DNA of 38,229 nt from Gemmatimonadota bacterium (GTDB taxonomy: Bacteria; Latescibacterota; UBA2968; UBA8231): assembly GCA_018673255.1 (NCBI GenBank), contig JABHDC010000089.1, positions 1 to 38,229 of the forward strand, in the 5' to 3' direction. How positions within the stretch are numbered: the stretch's first letter is position 1; each line of letters starts with the position of its first letter. The notes under the pieces were generated by a model. The model ran no database searches. It saw nothing but the letters and a program-made list of their open reading frames with translations, and was not told where the DNA came from. This document shows positions 8,812 through 16,114 of the stretch, piece after piece. Position numbers and translations under genes: made by a program.

Positions 8812-9996
8812 TTAGCCGTCAGCGGCGGGAGCGGCACCCCACGGCGCCATCGAATCGACGCTCACGTGGAAGGACCGGTCGTCGACGGTATAGGCGACGT
8901 CCAGTTCGGGTGTCTCTATGCGCCGATGTCCCTCGATCCGTGATTCCAGCAGCAGATCCAGCACGCCGCTGACCAGCAAGGTCCGTTCGATCGGATACGG
9001 CGCGCGACCGGTGGCATACATCTGGTTGGCCTGAAGGATGAGGCTGTCGAAGCTCCGACTGTCGGGGCGATTCCGCCACATCATCGTCGCCAGAGGTTCC
9101 TCCTGCCCCTCCACATCCACGGCCACGCTGAAGTCACCTGCGCCATTCGGCAGTCGGAAGATCGCCGTCTCGACCCCGTCGCGGTACCACACACGGAACA
9201 GGGCGGCCTTGTCGTCGTCCCGCGGATCGGCAGCCGGGGCCTGGCTGCAGGCGAGGGCCGCATCAAAGAGCTTCCTGGCCCAGGGGGTGCTGTCGAGGAA
9301 GTTCCAGATCGCATCTCCCTCGAGGCACTGGACCGCTTCGACGCCGGTCTCACCACCTTCGCGCCGCTCGATCAAACACTGCACCGCCTCCAGCATATGG
9401 AAGCCATAGGAGTCGATGGGGCCAGGGCCGATGACGACACCGTGCTGTGCCCGGGCGCCATGGGGGAACTCGATTTCCGGGTAGCGATAGTTCACCGGCA
9501 GTGACGAGCCTGCCATGAAGGGGAAGTTGAGCTCCTTCGACAGTTCGACCATGCGTTTCGCACTCGTCCATCGATAGGAGAGGTGCTTGTCGTTGAAGAC
9601 CGGCACCGAGCGACCCGTGCGTCGGAAGGTGTCGACAATCTGCAGAAACAACTCGAAGCGCGGATAGAGCTTCTGCCACTTGTCGTTGAATTCGTAGTCG
9701 CCGTGTTCGGCGACGAGCATGACACCATCGACGGCCAGTTCATCGGTGCCCAGGGTCAGAGCCTCATGGATCGTGCGGAACCAGGGCACGCCCGTCTGCT
9801 CACTCCACTCCCGGCTGATGTCATCGGTTGGTGTCTGATGGGTGTAGAGAGAGACGATCTCAGCATCCGGCCGGGGATCGTTGCCATCCTCGTTGTAGCC
9901 GAAGAGATACTTGCCGACGATGGTGCGGGCGTGGGATGCCTTCTCCTTCCAGATGACTGTGGAGATGGAAGCGATCTTCGGGGCGGATGAGGACAT
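8812..9996 (-). CDS. Uncharacterised Gfo/Idh-like protein
   Basis: This 394-residue protein opens with a Rossmann-like strand (KIASISTVIWKEKASHARTI) but lacks the glycine-rich GxGxxG loop and the EKP motif of true Gfo/Idh/MocA enzymes. Conserved-looking landmarks are VMLVAEHGDYE, VPVFNDKHLSYRW (about residue 150) and MAGSSLPVNYR. I recall this pattern from Planctomycetes-type proteins annotated only as hypothetical. It may be a degenerate or cofactor-independent relative of the oxidoreductases. Neighbours are the PhyH dioxygenase upstream on the same strand (117-base gap) and the MITE-like element 63 bases beyond its stop. No signal peptide or membrane segment is visible. No reaction is assigned. 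Confidence 0.6.
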   Translation of the reverse strand: MSSSAPKIASISTVIWKEKASHARTIVGKYLFGYNEDGNDPRPDAEIVSLYTHQTPTDDISREWSEQTGVPWFRTIHEALTLGTDELAVDGVMLVAEHGDYEFNDKWQKLYPRFELFLQIVDTFRRTGRSVPVFNDKHLSYRWTSAKRMVELSKELNFPFMAGSSLPVNYRYPEIEFPHGARAQHGVVIGPGPIDSYGFHMLEAVQCLIERREGGETGVEAVQCLEGDAIWNFLDSTPWARKLFDAALACSQAPAADPRDDDKAALFRVWYRDGVETAIFRLPNGAGDFSVAVDVEGQEEPLATMMWRNRPDSRSFDSLILQANQMYATGRAPYPIERTLLVSGVLDLLLESRIEGHRRIETPELDVAYTVDDRSFHVSVDSMAPWGAAPAADG

Positions 9997-10113
9997 GGAG
10001 AGGTCTCCCAGGTGGTGGTGGAAAGCTTCAAGAATCAGGTCGTTGCCGGCCGGGTGTGATCATCGCTCACTCAATCGGGTCAGTCTCCCTATTCGCCTAC
10101 GAATACCTGCGGC

Positions 10114-10929
10114 CTAACCGTAGAACCTCTGCACGAGGTCGGCCGCCTTGCCCCCAACGGTGACGGGATCCAGGGCATCCTGTCCGAAGAGAACGGGGAA
10201 TCTCTGGCCCGTATCAAGGGTCTTCGTCGATGCTTTCATGTATGTGGCGCTGAAGGCCCGCCGCGGCTTTGAAGTAGGGTTCGGCCCGGACCGGTGCAGG
10301 AGCAGATTGTGCAGCAGGATCGCTTCGCCTGCTTCAGCTCCAAGCTCGATGACCCTCTCTGGTGGCGCGTATTGCTCGACCTCCTCCTCGGCGAGGAAGT
10401 GCTGCTCATTGATGACCCCGTGCAGGTGACTGCCGGGCACAATCTGCATGCCGCCATTGTCCGCGTCGGCTGTGTCGAGGGCAGTCCAGATGGCCATAAT
10501 CGGATTGTCGTCGATGCCCCAGCCGTCTCCCACATCCTGGTGCCAGGGCAGTGTCTGATCCCAATGGGCCGGCTTGTTCATGAACATGGAGCGGAAGACG
10601 GACACGTCCGTTCCGATAAGGCGCCGGGCGATCTGCTCGAAGAGTGCGCTCTGCATGTAGGCAAGAAAGACAGGATCCTGCTCGAGGTCATCGATGCGAC
10701 GATAGGACAGGGTTGCGACTTCATGACCCATCGTACGGCGTAGCGCGTTCGTCATCTGATCGTGCAGCTGCATCCGCAAGTGCTCGTAACGCACCCGGCC
10801 CATCATGATGTCGTCGATCCGCTGCTGCAGCGTGGCCAGGCGCTCAGCGTCGAGTACGCGTCCGAGCCGCAGATATCCCTGGCTCATGAAGAGCTCATGC
10901 TGTTCGTCGTCGTAGTCGATGGGAGGCAT
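10114..10929 (-). CDS. Phytanoyl-CoA dioxygenase (PhyH) family protein
   Basis: This is a 271-residue non-heme Fe(II)/2-oxoglutarate-dependent oxygenase. The iron-binding HxD is visible in LPWHQDVGDGW (about residue 140). The distal histidine and 2-oxoglutarate-binding arginine lie in LLHNLLLHRSGPNPTSKPRRAF (about residues 205-226, given here only as a landmark). IVPGSHLHG between them is typical of PhyH proteins. Family members hydroxylate diverse small molecules, so the substrate is unknown. The ATG at 10929 (MPPIDYDDEQ) is chosen because the PhyH fold starts there. The reading frame continues open to 11547, but that extension is antisense to the divergent propeller gene and has no family features. 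The start lacks a strong Shine-Dalgarno. Confidence 0.85.
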   Translation of the reverse strand: MPPIDYDDEQHELFMSQGYLRLGRVLDAERLATLQQRIDDIMMGRVRYEHLRMQLHDQMTNALRRTMGHEVATLSYRRIDDLEQDPVFLAYMQSALFEQIARRLIGTDVSVFRSMFMNKPAHWDQTLPWHQDVGDGWGIDDNPIMAIWTALDTADADNGGMQIVPGSHLHGVINEQHFLAEEEVEQYAPPERVIELGAEAGEAILLHNLLLHRSGPNPTSKPRRAFSATYMKASTKTLDTGQRFPVLFGQDALDPVTVGGKAADLVQRFYG

Positions 10930-11037
10930 GATTCTCGGCTGAGCCGGTTCGGGTGACAAGACTTCTCCGAAGCTTAAGACAATTCGAGGTTGCCGCCGAC
11001 TGTGGCCCTCAGGCGTTGGTGGCCCTATCATCTCGCC

Positions 11038-12495
11038 ATGCAAATCATATGCGAAGGCAGTTCGAGAATTTCCGGCACGTCGGACGGGATCCGTCTCGTC
11101 CAGAATCAGCCTCATTTTCACGACGAACCCGTGCTCGTTGGCGACAGTTTCGTCGATGCCTACGGCTGCTCGATCTATGGATCGGTCCTGCAGGAAGACG
11201 GCGGGTTCCGGATGTGGTATCAGGCGTGGCCTCAGGACTACGACAACACGGACTCCCTGTTGGTCGGTTGCGTCGAGAGTGATGACGGGATCCACTGGCG
11301 GCGGCCGGAGTATGGGCTGATTGAACGGGGTGGCAATCGCGACAACCATCTGACCTCTCTGCCATTCCATGCGCCCTCTGTCTTTGTCGATCCCGATGCA
11401 GAACCGGATCGACGATACCGTGCCTTCGGCTACCTGCATCCCGAACGGGCAGTGGGCTTTGACGTGGCTGCTGGTGCCAAGGGCTTCTACACGGCCCACT
11501 CCGCTGATGGTCTGAAATGGACCATTGACCCAGGTCCGGTCTGGCACAGTGCCGACGTCATCACCGCTGCCTGGGATCCATGGTGCTCAGAAGGTGGCGC
11601 GGCGCGCATCGCGTTGAAGAAGAATGGCCCCGCTGTGGGCCAACACCGACGGCGATTCTTCACCAGTGAATGGTCACGTGGTCAGGCCACGGCACCGGTG
11701 TCAGCCTTCGTCCCGGATGAGGCAGATGACCTGGCTGCCCGTGCGCACGGCTGTGTCAGCGCCGACTACTACGGCCTCAGCTGGATCCCAACACCGGGGC
11801 CAACCGTGGCTGTCGTCTGGACCTTCCGTCACATCTATCCTCTGGGACGATCACCGGATCGACTCTGGAACTACGGCAACTTTGGACAGGTCGATCTGGA
11901 ACTTCGCTATCAGACCGAGCGTGGGGGTCGCTGGCTCGCCCTGCCCGGGCGGCCCGACTGGGTCACGGCCGCAGATGGCCCCGAGTGGGCACGTGGAGGT
12001 CTCTATGCTGCATCCCACGCGATCGATGTGGGAGACGAGACCTGGTTGTATGTGACGGGTACACGGGAACAACACGGCTGGTCCGGTGCAGGTATCGATA
12101 CGGGTGAGGCGAGAAAGCAACGCGTTGCTGCAGGTGGCTTCGCTCACATCGGTCGAGTGACGTGGCCCCGAAACCGGTTGCTCGGTTACCGGGCGACGCT
12201 GCGTGAGCAGGTGGACCTGTTGTCTGGGCCCGTATCAGCTGAGGAGCCTGCAGGACTTCGGATAAACGTCACCTGTGGCGACGGAGGCCATGCGCGCGCC
12301 GCGCTCTTCGATTCAGAATATCAGCCAATCGAGGGCTTCGGCTTCGAAGAATGCGATGGGCTCAGTGGTGACCATCAGGAGGGTCCGGTCACCTGGAAGG
12401 GTTCAGCGGATCTGCCGGCGGCAGCGGGTGACCTGATCGCGCGTGTTGAGATCGAGGATGCCAGCCTCTGGGCCTTCAGTTTCGGCAGCGGCTGA
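11038..12495 (+). CDS. Glycosidase-like (GH32/43-type) beta-propeller protein
   Basis: This 485-residue protein consists of propeller-like repeats. DGGFRMWYQAW (about residue 55) and the blade motifs SDDGIHWRRPEYG and SADGLKWTIDPG fit a five-bladed GH32/GH43/GH68-type fold. Residues about 385-485 form an extra beta-sandwich (LRINVTCGDGGHARAALFD) common in family-32-like hypothetical proteins of Planctomycetes. The catalytic acids cannot be assigned with certainty, so hydrolase activity is inferred from fold only. No signal peptide is present. The ATG at 11038 is used rather than the upstream in-frame codon at 10990, because the domain begins just after it. It is divergent from PhyH (108-base gap) and converges on the LuxR-type gene with a five-base gap. 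Confidence 0.65.
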   Translation: MQIICEGSSRISGTSDGIRLVQNQPHFHDEPVLVGDSFVDAYGCSIYGSVLQEDGGFRMWYQAWPQDYDNTDSLLVGCVESDDGIHWRRPEYGLIERGGNRDNHLTSLPFHAPSVFVDPDAEPDRRYRAFGYLHPERAVGFDVAAGAKGFYTAHSADGLKWTIDPGPVWHSADVITAAWDPWCSEGGAARIALKKNGPAVGQHRRRFFTSEWSRGQATAPVSAFVPDEADDLAARAHGCVSADYYGLSWIPTPGPTVAVVWTFRHIYPLGRSPDRLWNYGNFGQVDLELRYQTERGGRWLALPGRPDWVTAADGPEWARGGLYAASHAIDVGDETWLYVTGTREQHGWSGAGIDTGEARKQRVAAGGFAHIGRVTWPRNRLLGYRATLREQVDLLSGPVSAEEPAGLRINVTCGDGGHARAALFDSEYQPIEGFGFEECDGLSGDHQEGPVTWKGSADLPAAAGDLIARVEIEDASLWAFSFGSG

Positions 12496-12500
12496 TCGAA

Positions 12501-13070
12501 CTACTCGCTTGCTTCGGTCGTAGCCGAATCCGCGGGCAACAACAGATCCTCAAGGAAGAAGGCCGAGAGTTCGGCCCTGCCACCGAGACCGGATTTGCGG
12601 TAAACCGAAACGGCGTGCTGTCGCACCGTTCTTTCGCTGCGCTCGGTAAGGGCTGCAGTCTGTTTGTGAGAGTAGCCTTTCAGGAGGAACAAGGCCGTTT
12701 CGCGCTCTGTCGGCGTCAGCTGCCATGCGCGCATCTGCATGTCGATCGCCTCGCCAAGCCCCGCCAGATAGGTCTCGGCCCGGCGACGCCAGGCGTCCCG
12801 CTCTTCTCGATGATCATCTAGAGAACGCTCCAGGACAGCCAGATAACGGTATGTCAGCAGCCACCCACGGCCCAGCCAGACCGTAGTCCCCAGGCAAAGA
12901 GTCAGGAAGAGGCCTTCGACAATCATGTGCAGACTGTACCACGTTTCGGGCCCATCCAGGATGAGATCGATCGCGCCGGTGACGGTGATGGCTGCCAGCA
13001 GAAGCATCAGGTAGACCTGAAATGCACCACCGGGTGGGTCTGGAACCCGTCTACTGTCACTATCCGGCAT
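12501..13070 (-). CDS. Membrane-anchored LuxR-type transcriptional regulator
   Basis: This 189-residue protein has two predicted membrane segments (about residues 18-38 and 46-68), a charged, probably coiled-coil linker (LERSLDDHREERDAWRRRAE) and a C-terminal LuxR/GerE helix-turn-helix (about 115-175). The HTH reads LTPTERETALFLLKGYSHKQ followed by ERTVRQHAVSVYRKSGLGGRAEL. There is no receiver or autoinducer domain, so it is probably a one-component regulator sensing a membrane or periplasmic signal. ATG 13070 is chosen because the frame upstream to 13460 is antisense to the DUF2231 gene and has no domain. It is transcribed away from the electron-transfer operon and shares its 147-base promoter region. 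Control of that operon is an inference from position only. Confidence 0.8.
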   Translation of the reverse strand: MPDSDSRRVPDPPGGAFQVYLMLLLAAITVTGAIDLILDGPETWYSLHMIVEGLFLTLCLGTTVWLGRGWLLTYRYLAVLERSLDDHREERDAWRRRAETYLAGLGEAIDMQMRAWQLTPTERETALFLLKGYSHKQTAALTERSERTVRQHAVSVYRKSGLGGRAELSAFFLEDLLLPADSATTEASE

Positions 13071-13123
13071 ATGCCACAGTTTCAGAGAGGAACGGAGAAT
13101 TGCCGCCGGAATATAGCCATCCG

Positions 13124-13135
13124 CGTCAGATGACG
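13124..13135. promoter_or_regulatory. Dyad in the divergent LuxR/operon promoter region
   Basis: CGTCAGATGACG is a perfect 5-bp inverted repeat around GA, flanked by ATCCG on the left and (overlapping) CGGAT on the right, so symmetry extends over about 20 bases. A second short dyad, GGGCC-gggaag-GGCCC, lies nearby at about 13147-13162. Both sit between the divergent regulator (start 13070) and the first operon gene (start 13218), where a LuxR-type dimer would be expected to bind. No clear promoter hexamers were found. Confidence 0.4.
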
Positions 13136-13217
13136 GATACCGGTTGGGCCGGGAAGGGCCCAGATTTCCTGGACGCACAGGTGTGTGAGTGCCCGTCCGC
13201 CACAAAGGAGACACGAC

Positions 13218-13733
13218 ATGGATCTTCCCCTGCACCCGATGGTCGTCCATCTGCCCATCGCCCTGGCAGCGATGCTTCCTCCGGTATTGATTGCCATTCT
13301 CTGGCGCAGACGAGAACGGCCGGGCCCAGAGCGTGAGTGGAGAATCGCGGTTCTGTTGTCGGTGGTTCTCGCGATCAGTGCCTCCATTGCCGTCAACACA
13401 GGTGAGGAAGACGAGGAGATCGTGGAGCATACTGTCTCTGAGTCGGCGTTGGAAATACATGAAGACCGGGCGGATGCCTTCCTCTACCTGGCCTGGCTGG
13501 TGGCCGGTGTCGCCGCCGTGGGGCTAGTTCAGGGATCGACGGGCCGCATCGCGCGCTTTGCGACCGCCGGCTGTAGTATTGTGCTCCTGGTGGCTGCCGT
13601 CCGAGTTGGGCATGCCGGCGCGGAACTCGTCTACCGCCATGGTGCTGCACAGGCTCATCTGGTCGATGGAGCCGCGCGGCTCCGACCACATGCAGGCGAG
13701 GTCAATCATCACGATGACGACGACGATGACTGA
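13218..13733 (+). CDS. DUF2231-type membrane protein with acidic tail
   Basis: This 171-residue inner-membrane protein has four predicted helices at about residues 10-29, 42-58, 88-105 and 113-132. It opens with LHPMVVHLPIALAAM, the histidine-containing signature of DUF2231. Members of that family often sit beside cytochromes or redox enzymes and may bind heme, but their role is unproven. The C-terminus ends HHDDDDDD, a likely soluble metal-binding tail. AAGGAG seven bases upstream fixes the ATG at 13218 over the longer frame from 13185. It is the first gene of the plus-strand electron-transfer cluster, separated from the next gene by 128 bases, so an internal promoter there is possible. Confidence 0.75.
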   Translation: MDLPLHPMVVHLPIALAAMLPPVLIAILWRRRERPGPEREWRIAVLLSVVLAISASIAVNTGEEDEEIVEHTVSESALEIHEDRADAFLYLAWLVAGVAAVGLVQGSTGRIARFATAGCSIVLLVAAVRVGHAGAELVYRHGAAQAHLVDGAARLRPHAGEVNHHDDDDDD

Positions 13734-13861
13734 GTCCCGTCGAGAGGAGCCCATTCAAGGACCCGTGACGGATCTGATCGAGTCGGATGGAGCGACATTG
13801 TCGGCGAGTTGTCTGAAGGTTGTATCGTGTCTGCTCATGACCTGACACACGGAGGCGCACC

Positions 13862-14776
13862 CTGAGGAACATCGAACCATCACCCAGTACCGGTGGCCAC
13901 GGGGTCGACAAGGCACGCCGGAGCACCACGCCGTGGTTGTCTCTCGCCCTGGTGGTGGGCGTTGCAGCAGGCCTGTGGTGGTACGGTGCGGACTACTATC
14001 TGACGCCCCTGGCGTCCCGTCCCGACCATCCGCAGCACGAGGTCCTCAGTTCCACTGGCAGCCTGGGGCATCCCCTCGGATGGGCGGGGATTGCCATGCT
14101 CCTGTTGCTGCTGGCCTACTCGATTCGCAAGCGGGTCAGCTGGCTGGAGCCTCTGGGCGCCCTGGGACATTGGCTGTCTGCCCATGTCTTTCTTGGTCTC
14201 ATGGGGCCGTTGCTGATCACCTTCCACTGCGGTTTCAAGGTGGGGGGCATCGTGTCGATCTCATACTGGAGCATGATGATCACCATGCTCTCCGGTATCT
14301 TCGGCCGTTACATCTACGTGCAGATTCCGTCCAGTGTCATCGGTGGCCGGCAGTCGTTGGCGACACTGACCGAAGAGTCGAACCAGCTGACGCAGGGGCT
14401 GCGTCAACTCCTTGGTCCGCGGGCCGACGACATTCTGGCTGATGAAGTCAGCTGGCGTCGAGATGTGGGCGGCTGGCAGGCGATCTCCATCCTGCTGCTG
14501 GACGACCTGCGGCGACCGCTGCTGCGCTGGCGATTGCGGCGGCGCCTACGCTCCGATTCGAGTCAGGTCGGCACACTGGGGCGTGCCGAGATTCGTCGTA
14601 TCCTGGCACTGATGGAACAGCGACACCTGTTACGACGTCGAACCTCTGCTGCAGAGGCGATGGAGCGCATCTTCCACTACTGGCACGTCCTGCATCGGCC
14701 TTTCGTCTACATCATGTTCCTCATTGCCGCTATTCACGTTGGCGTCGCATGGTGGCTGGGGTACACGGGTTGGTAG
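13862..14776 (+). CDS. Cytochrome-b-like membrane protein, apparent CTG start
   Basis: This roughly 304-residue protein has five predicted membrane helices. Histidines face the membrane in LSAHVFLGLMGPLLITFHCGF and in YWHVLHRPFVYIMFLIAAIH, a spacing suited to bis-histidine heme b as in ferric-reductase or di-heme cytochrome b proteins. A cytoplasmic domain of about 110 residues lies between helices four and five. GGAGG at 13851-13855 is followed after six bases by CTG, and this frame gives a sensible hydrophilic N-terminus. The only common start in the open frame is a TTG at 13937, which would begin at the edge of the first helix and has no Shine-Dalgarno. It ends two bases before the oxidoreductase start. 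Likely job: passing electrons from that enzyme or quinol across the inner membrane. Confidence 0.72.
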   Translation: MRNIEPSPSTGGHGVDKARRSTTPWLSLALVVGVAAGLWWYGADYYLTPLASRPDHPQHEVLSSTGSLGHPLGWAGIAMLLLLLAYSIRKRVSWLEPLGALGHWLSAHVFLGLMGPLLITFHCGFKVGGIVSISYWSMMITMLSGIFGRYIYVQIPSSVIGGRQSLATLTEESNQLTQGLRQLLGPRADDILADEVSWRRDVGGWQAISILLLDDLRRPLLRWRLRRRLRSDSSQVGTLGRAEIRRILALMEQRHLLRRRTSAAEAMERIFHYWHVLHRPFVYIMFLIAAIHVGVAWWLGYTGW

Positions 14777-14778
14777 CG

Positions 14779-16098
14779 ATGGACACCCTGATCATTCTCG
14801 CCATCTTCGCCGGCCTCTTCCTGCTGTTCGTGCTTCCCTATGTCCTGCGAGCCCGGCGGCAGGAGCGGCACAATGCCGAACGTCTCAAGGCTTCAGAGGC
14901 GGCAGGGTTGAACGAACCACCGAGTCTTCATCCCCTCGTTGATCCGTCTATCTGTCTGGGCAGCGGGGCATGTGTGGCTGCCTGTCCCGAGGGTGACATC
15001 CTGGGGCTGATCAACAACCGTCCCGCCTTGCTGTCCGCCTCGCGGTGCGTGGGGCATGGGCAATGCGCCGCCGCCTGCCCGGTGCAGGCGATCACGCTGG
15101 TCTTCGGCACCGAGCGTCGCGGTGTAGACATCCCACACGTGCAGGGAGACTTCGAGACCAATGTGCCTGGCCTGTTCATTGCCGGCGAACTGGGGGGCAT
15201 GGGATTGATCCGCAACGCTCTGCGGCAGGGAGCGCAAGCCGTACAAGGAATCGTTGCGACAAGTCGAGTGCTGGCCCCGGTTCCCGAGGACGCACTCGAC
15301 GTGCTGGTCGTCGGCGCCGGCCCGGCGGGGCTCTCAGCAGGTCTGGAGGCCAAGAGACATGAATTGCGCCATGTCGTGATCGAGCAGGAACAGCCGGGTG
15401 GGGCGGTGCGTCACTACCCGCGACAGAAGCTGGTCATGACCGAGCCCATGCAGATCCCGTTGTACGGACCCGTCGATCTGCGACAGGCGAGCAAGGAGGA
15501 TCTGCTGGCACTGTGGGACAAGGTCATCGAGAAGACCGGGTTACGAGTCAGTTGCGGCGAGCGACTCGTCTCGCTGGAGCGCGATGCTGATGACTTGTGG
15601 CAGGCGACGACGACGACGGCTACCTACCGTACACGTGCTGTCGTGCTGGCCATCGGTCGGCGGGGCACGCCGCGGCGACTGGGTATCCCCGGAGAGGATC
15701 TCGACAAGGTGGCCTACCGCCTGCTGGAGCCCGAGCAATTCGTCGATAGAGATATCACCGTCGTTGGCGGCGGTAACAGTGCGGCGGAGGTGGCCGGGGC
15801 CCTGGCCATGCAGGAACTGGGTAACCGCGTCCACCTGCTCCATCGCGGGGCCGCCCTGGGAAGTGCGAATGAGGCCAATCGCCAGCTACTGGATACGCGT
15901 GCCGAGGAAGGTCGCCTGACAATCCTGCTCGAATCTCAGATCACACACATCCATGCCGATCGGATCGACATCGATGTGGCGGGTCAGGCTCGGGAACTGC
16001 CGAACGACTATGTCTTCGTCTGTGTCGGTGGACAGTTGCCTGTGGCATTCCTCAAAGACTGCGGGATTCATATTGAGCGGAAGTTCGGTGAGGCTTGA
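14779..16098 (+). CDS. Membrane-anchored FAD/NAD(P) oxidoreductase with ferredoxin-like domain
   Basis: This 439-residue protein has an N-terminal membrane anchor (about residues 3-22), a ferredoxin-like domain (55-105) and a thioredoxin-reductase-like domain with two dinucleotide motifs: GAGPAG (179-184, FAD) and GGGNSA (330-335, NAD(P)H). GTERRGVDIPH and FIAGELGGMGLI are conserved linkers of this family. Each ferredoxin motif has three cysteines (C59, C65, C69 and C90, C96, C100). The usual second cysteine is Ser62 in one and His93 in the other. I recall such substitutions as typical of this protein family, so the clusters may still form with non-cysteine ligands. It would feed NAD(P)H electrons to the adjacent cytochrome-b-like protein. 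The start at 14779 avoids overlapping the previous gene. Confidence 0.85.
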   Translation: MDTLIILAIFAGLFLLFVLPYVLRARRQERHNAERLKASEAAGLNEPPSLHPLVDPSICLGSGACVAACPEGDILGLINNRPALLSASRCVGHGQCAAACPVQAITLVFGTERRGVDIPHVQGDFETNVPGLFIAGELGGMGLIRNALRQGAQAVQGIVATSRVLAPVPEDALDVLVVGAGPAGLSAGLEAKRHELRHVVIEQEQPGGAVRHYPRQKLVMTEPMQIPLYGPVDLRQASKEDLLALWDKVIEKTGLRVSCGERLVSLERDADDLWQATTTTATYRTRAVVLAIGRRGTPRRLGIPGEDLDKVAYRLLEPEQFVDRDITVVGGGNSAAEVAGALAMQELGNRVHLLHRGAALGSANEANRQLLDTRAEEGRLTILLESQITHIHADRIDIDVAGQARELPNDYVFVCVGGQLPVAFLKDCGIHIERKFGEA

Positions 16099-16114
16099 AC
16101 GTGCCACGAGCGGG

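Noticed and set aside
8622..8837. A 71-codon minus-strand frame across the MITE-like element
   Set aside because: It crosses the right end of the element and the end of the Gfo-like gene, and the translation is low-complexity Arg/Glu.
10930..11547. N-terminal extension of the PhyH protein
   Set aside because: The added 206 codons overlap the divergent propeller gene and match no part of the family; PhyH length is normal without them.
13734..13861. A 26-codon frame starting GTG between the DUF2231 and cytochrome-b-like genes
   Set aside because: It has no Shine-Dalgarno and no recognisable pattern; more likely a leader or internal promoter region.
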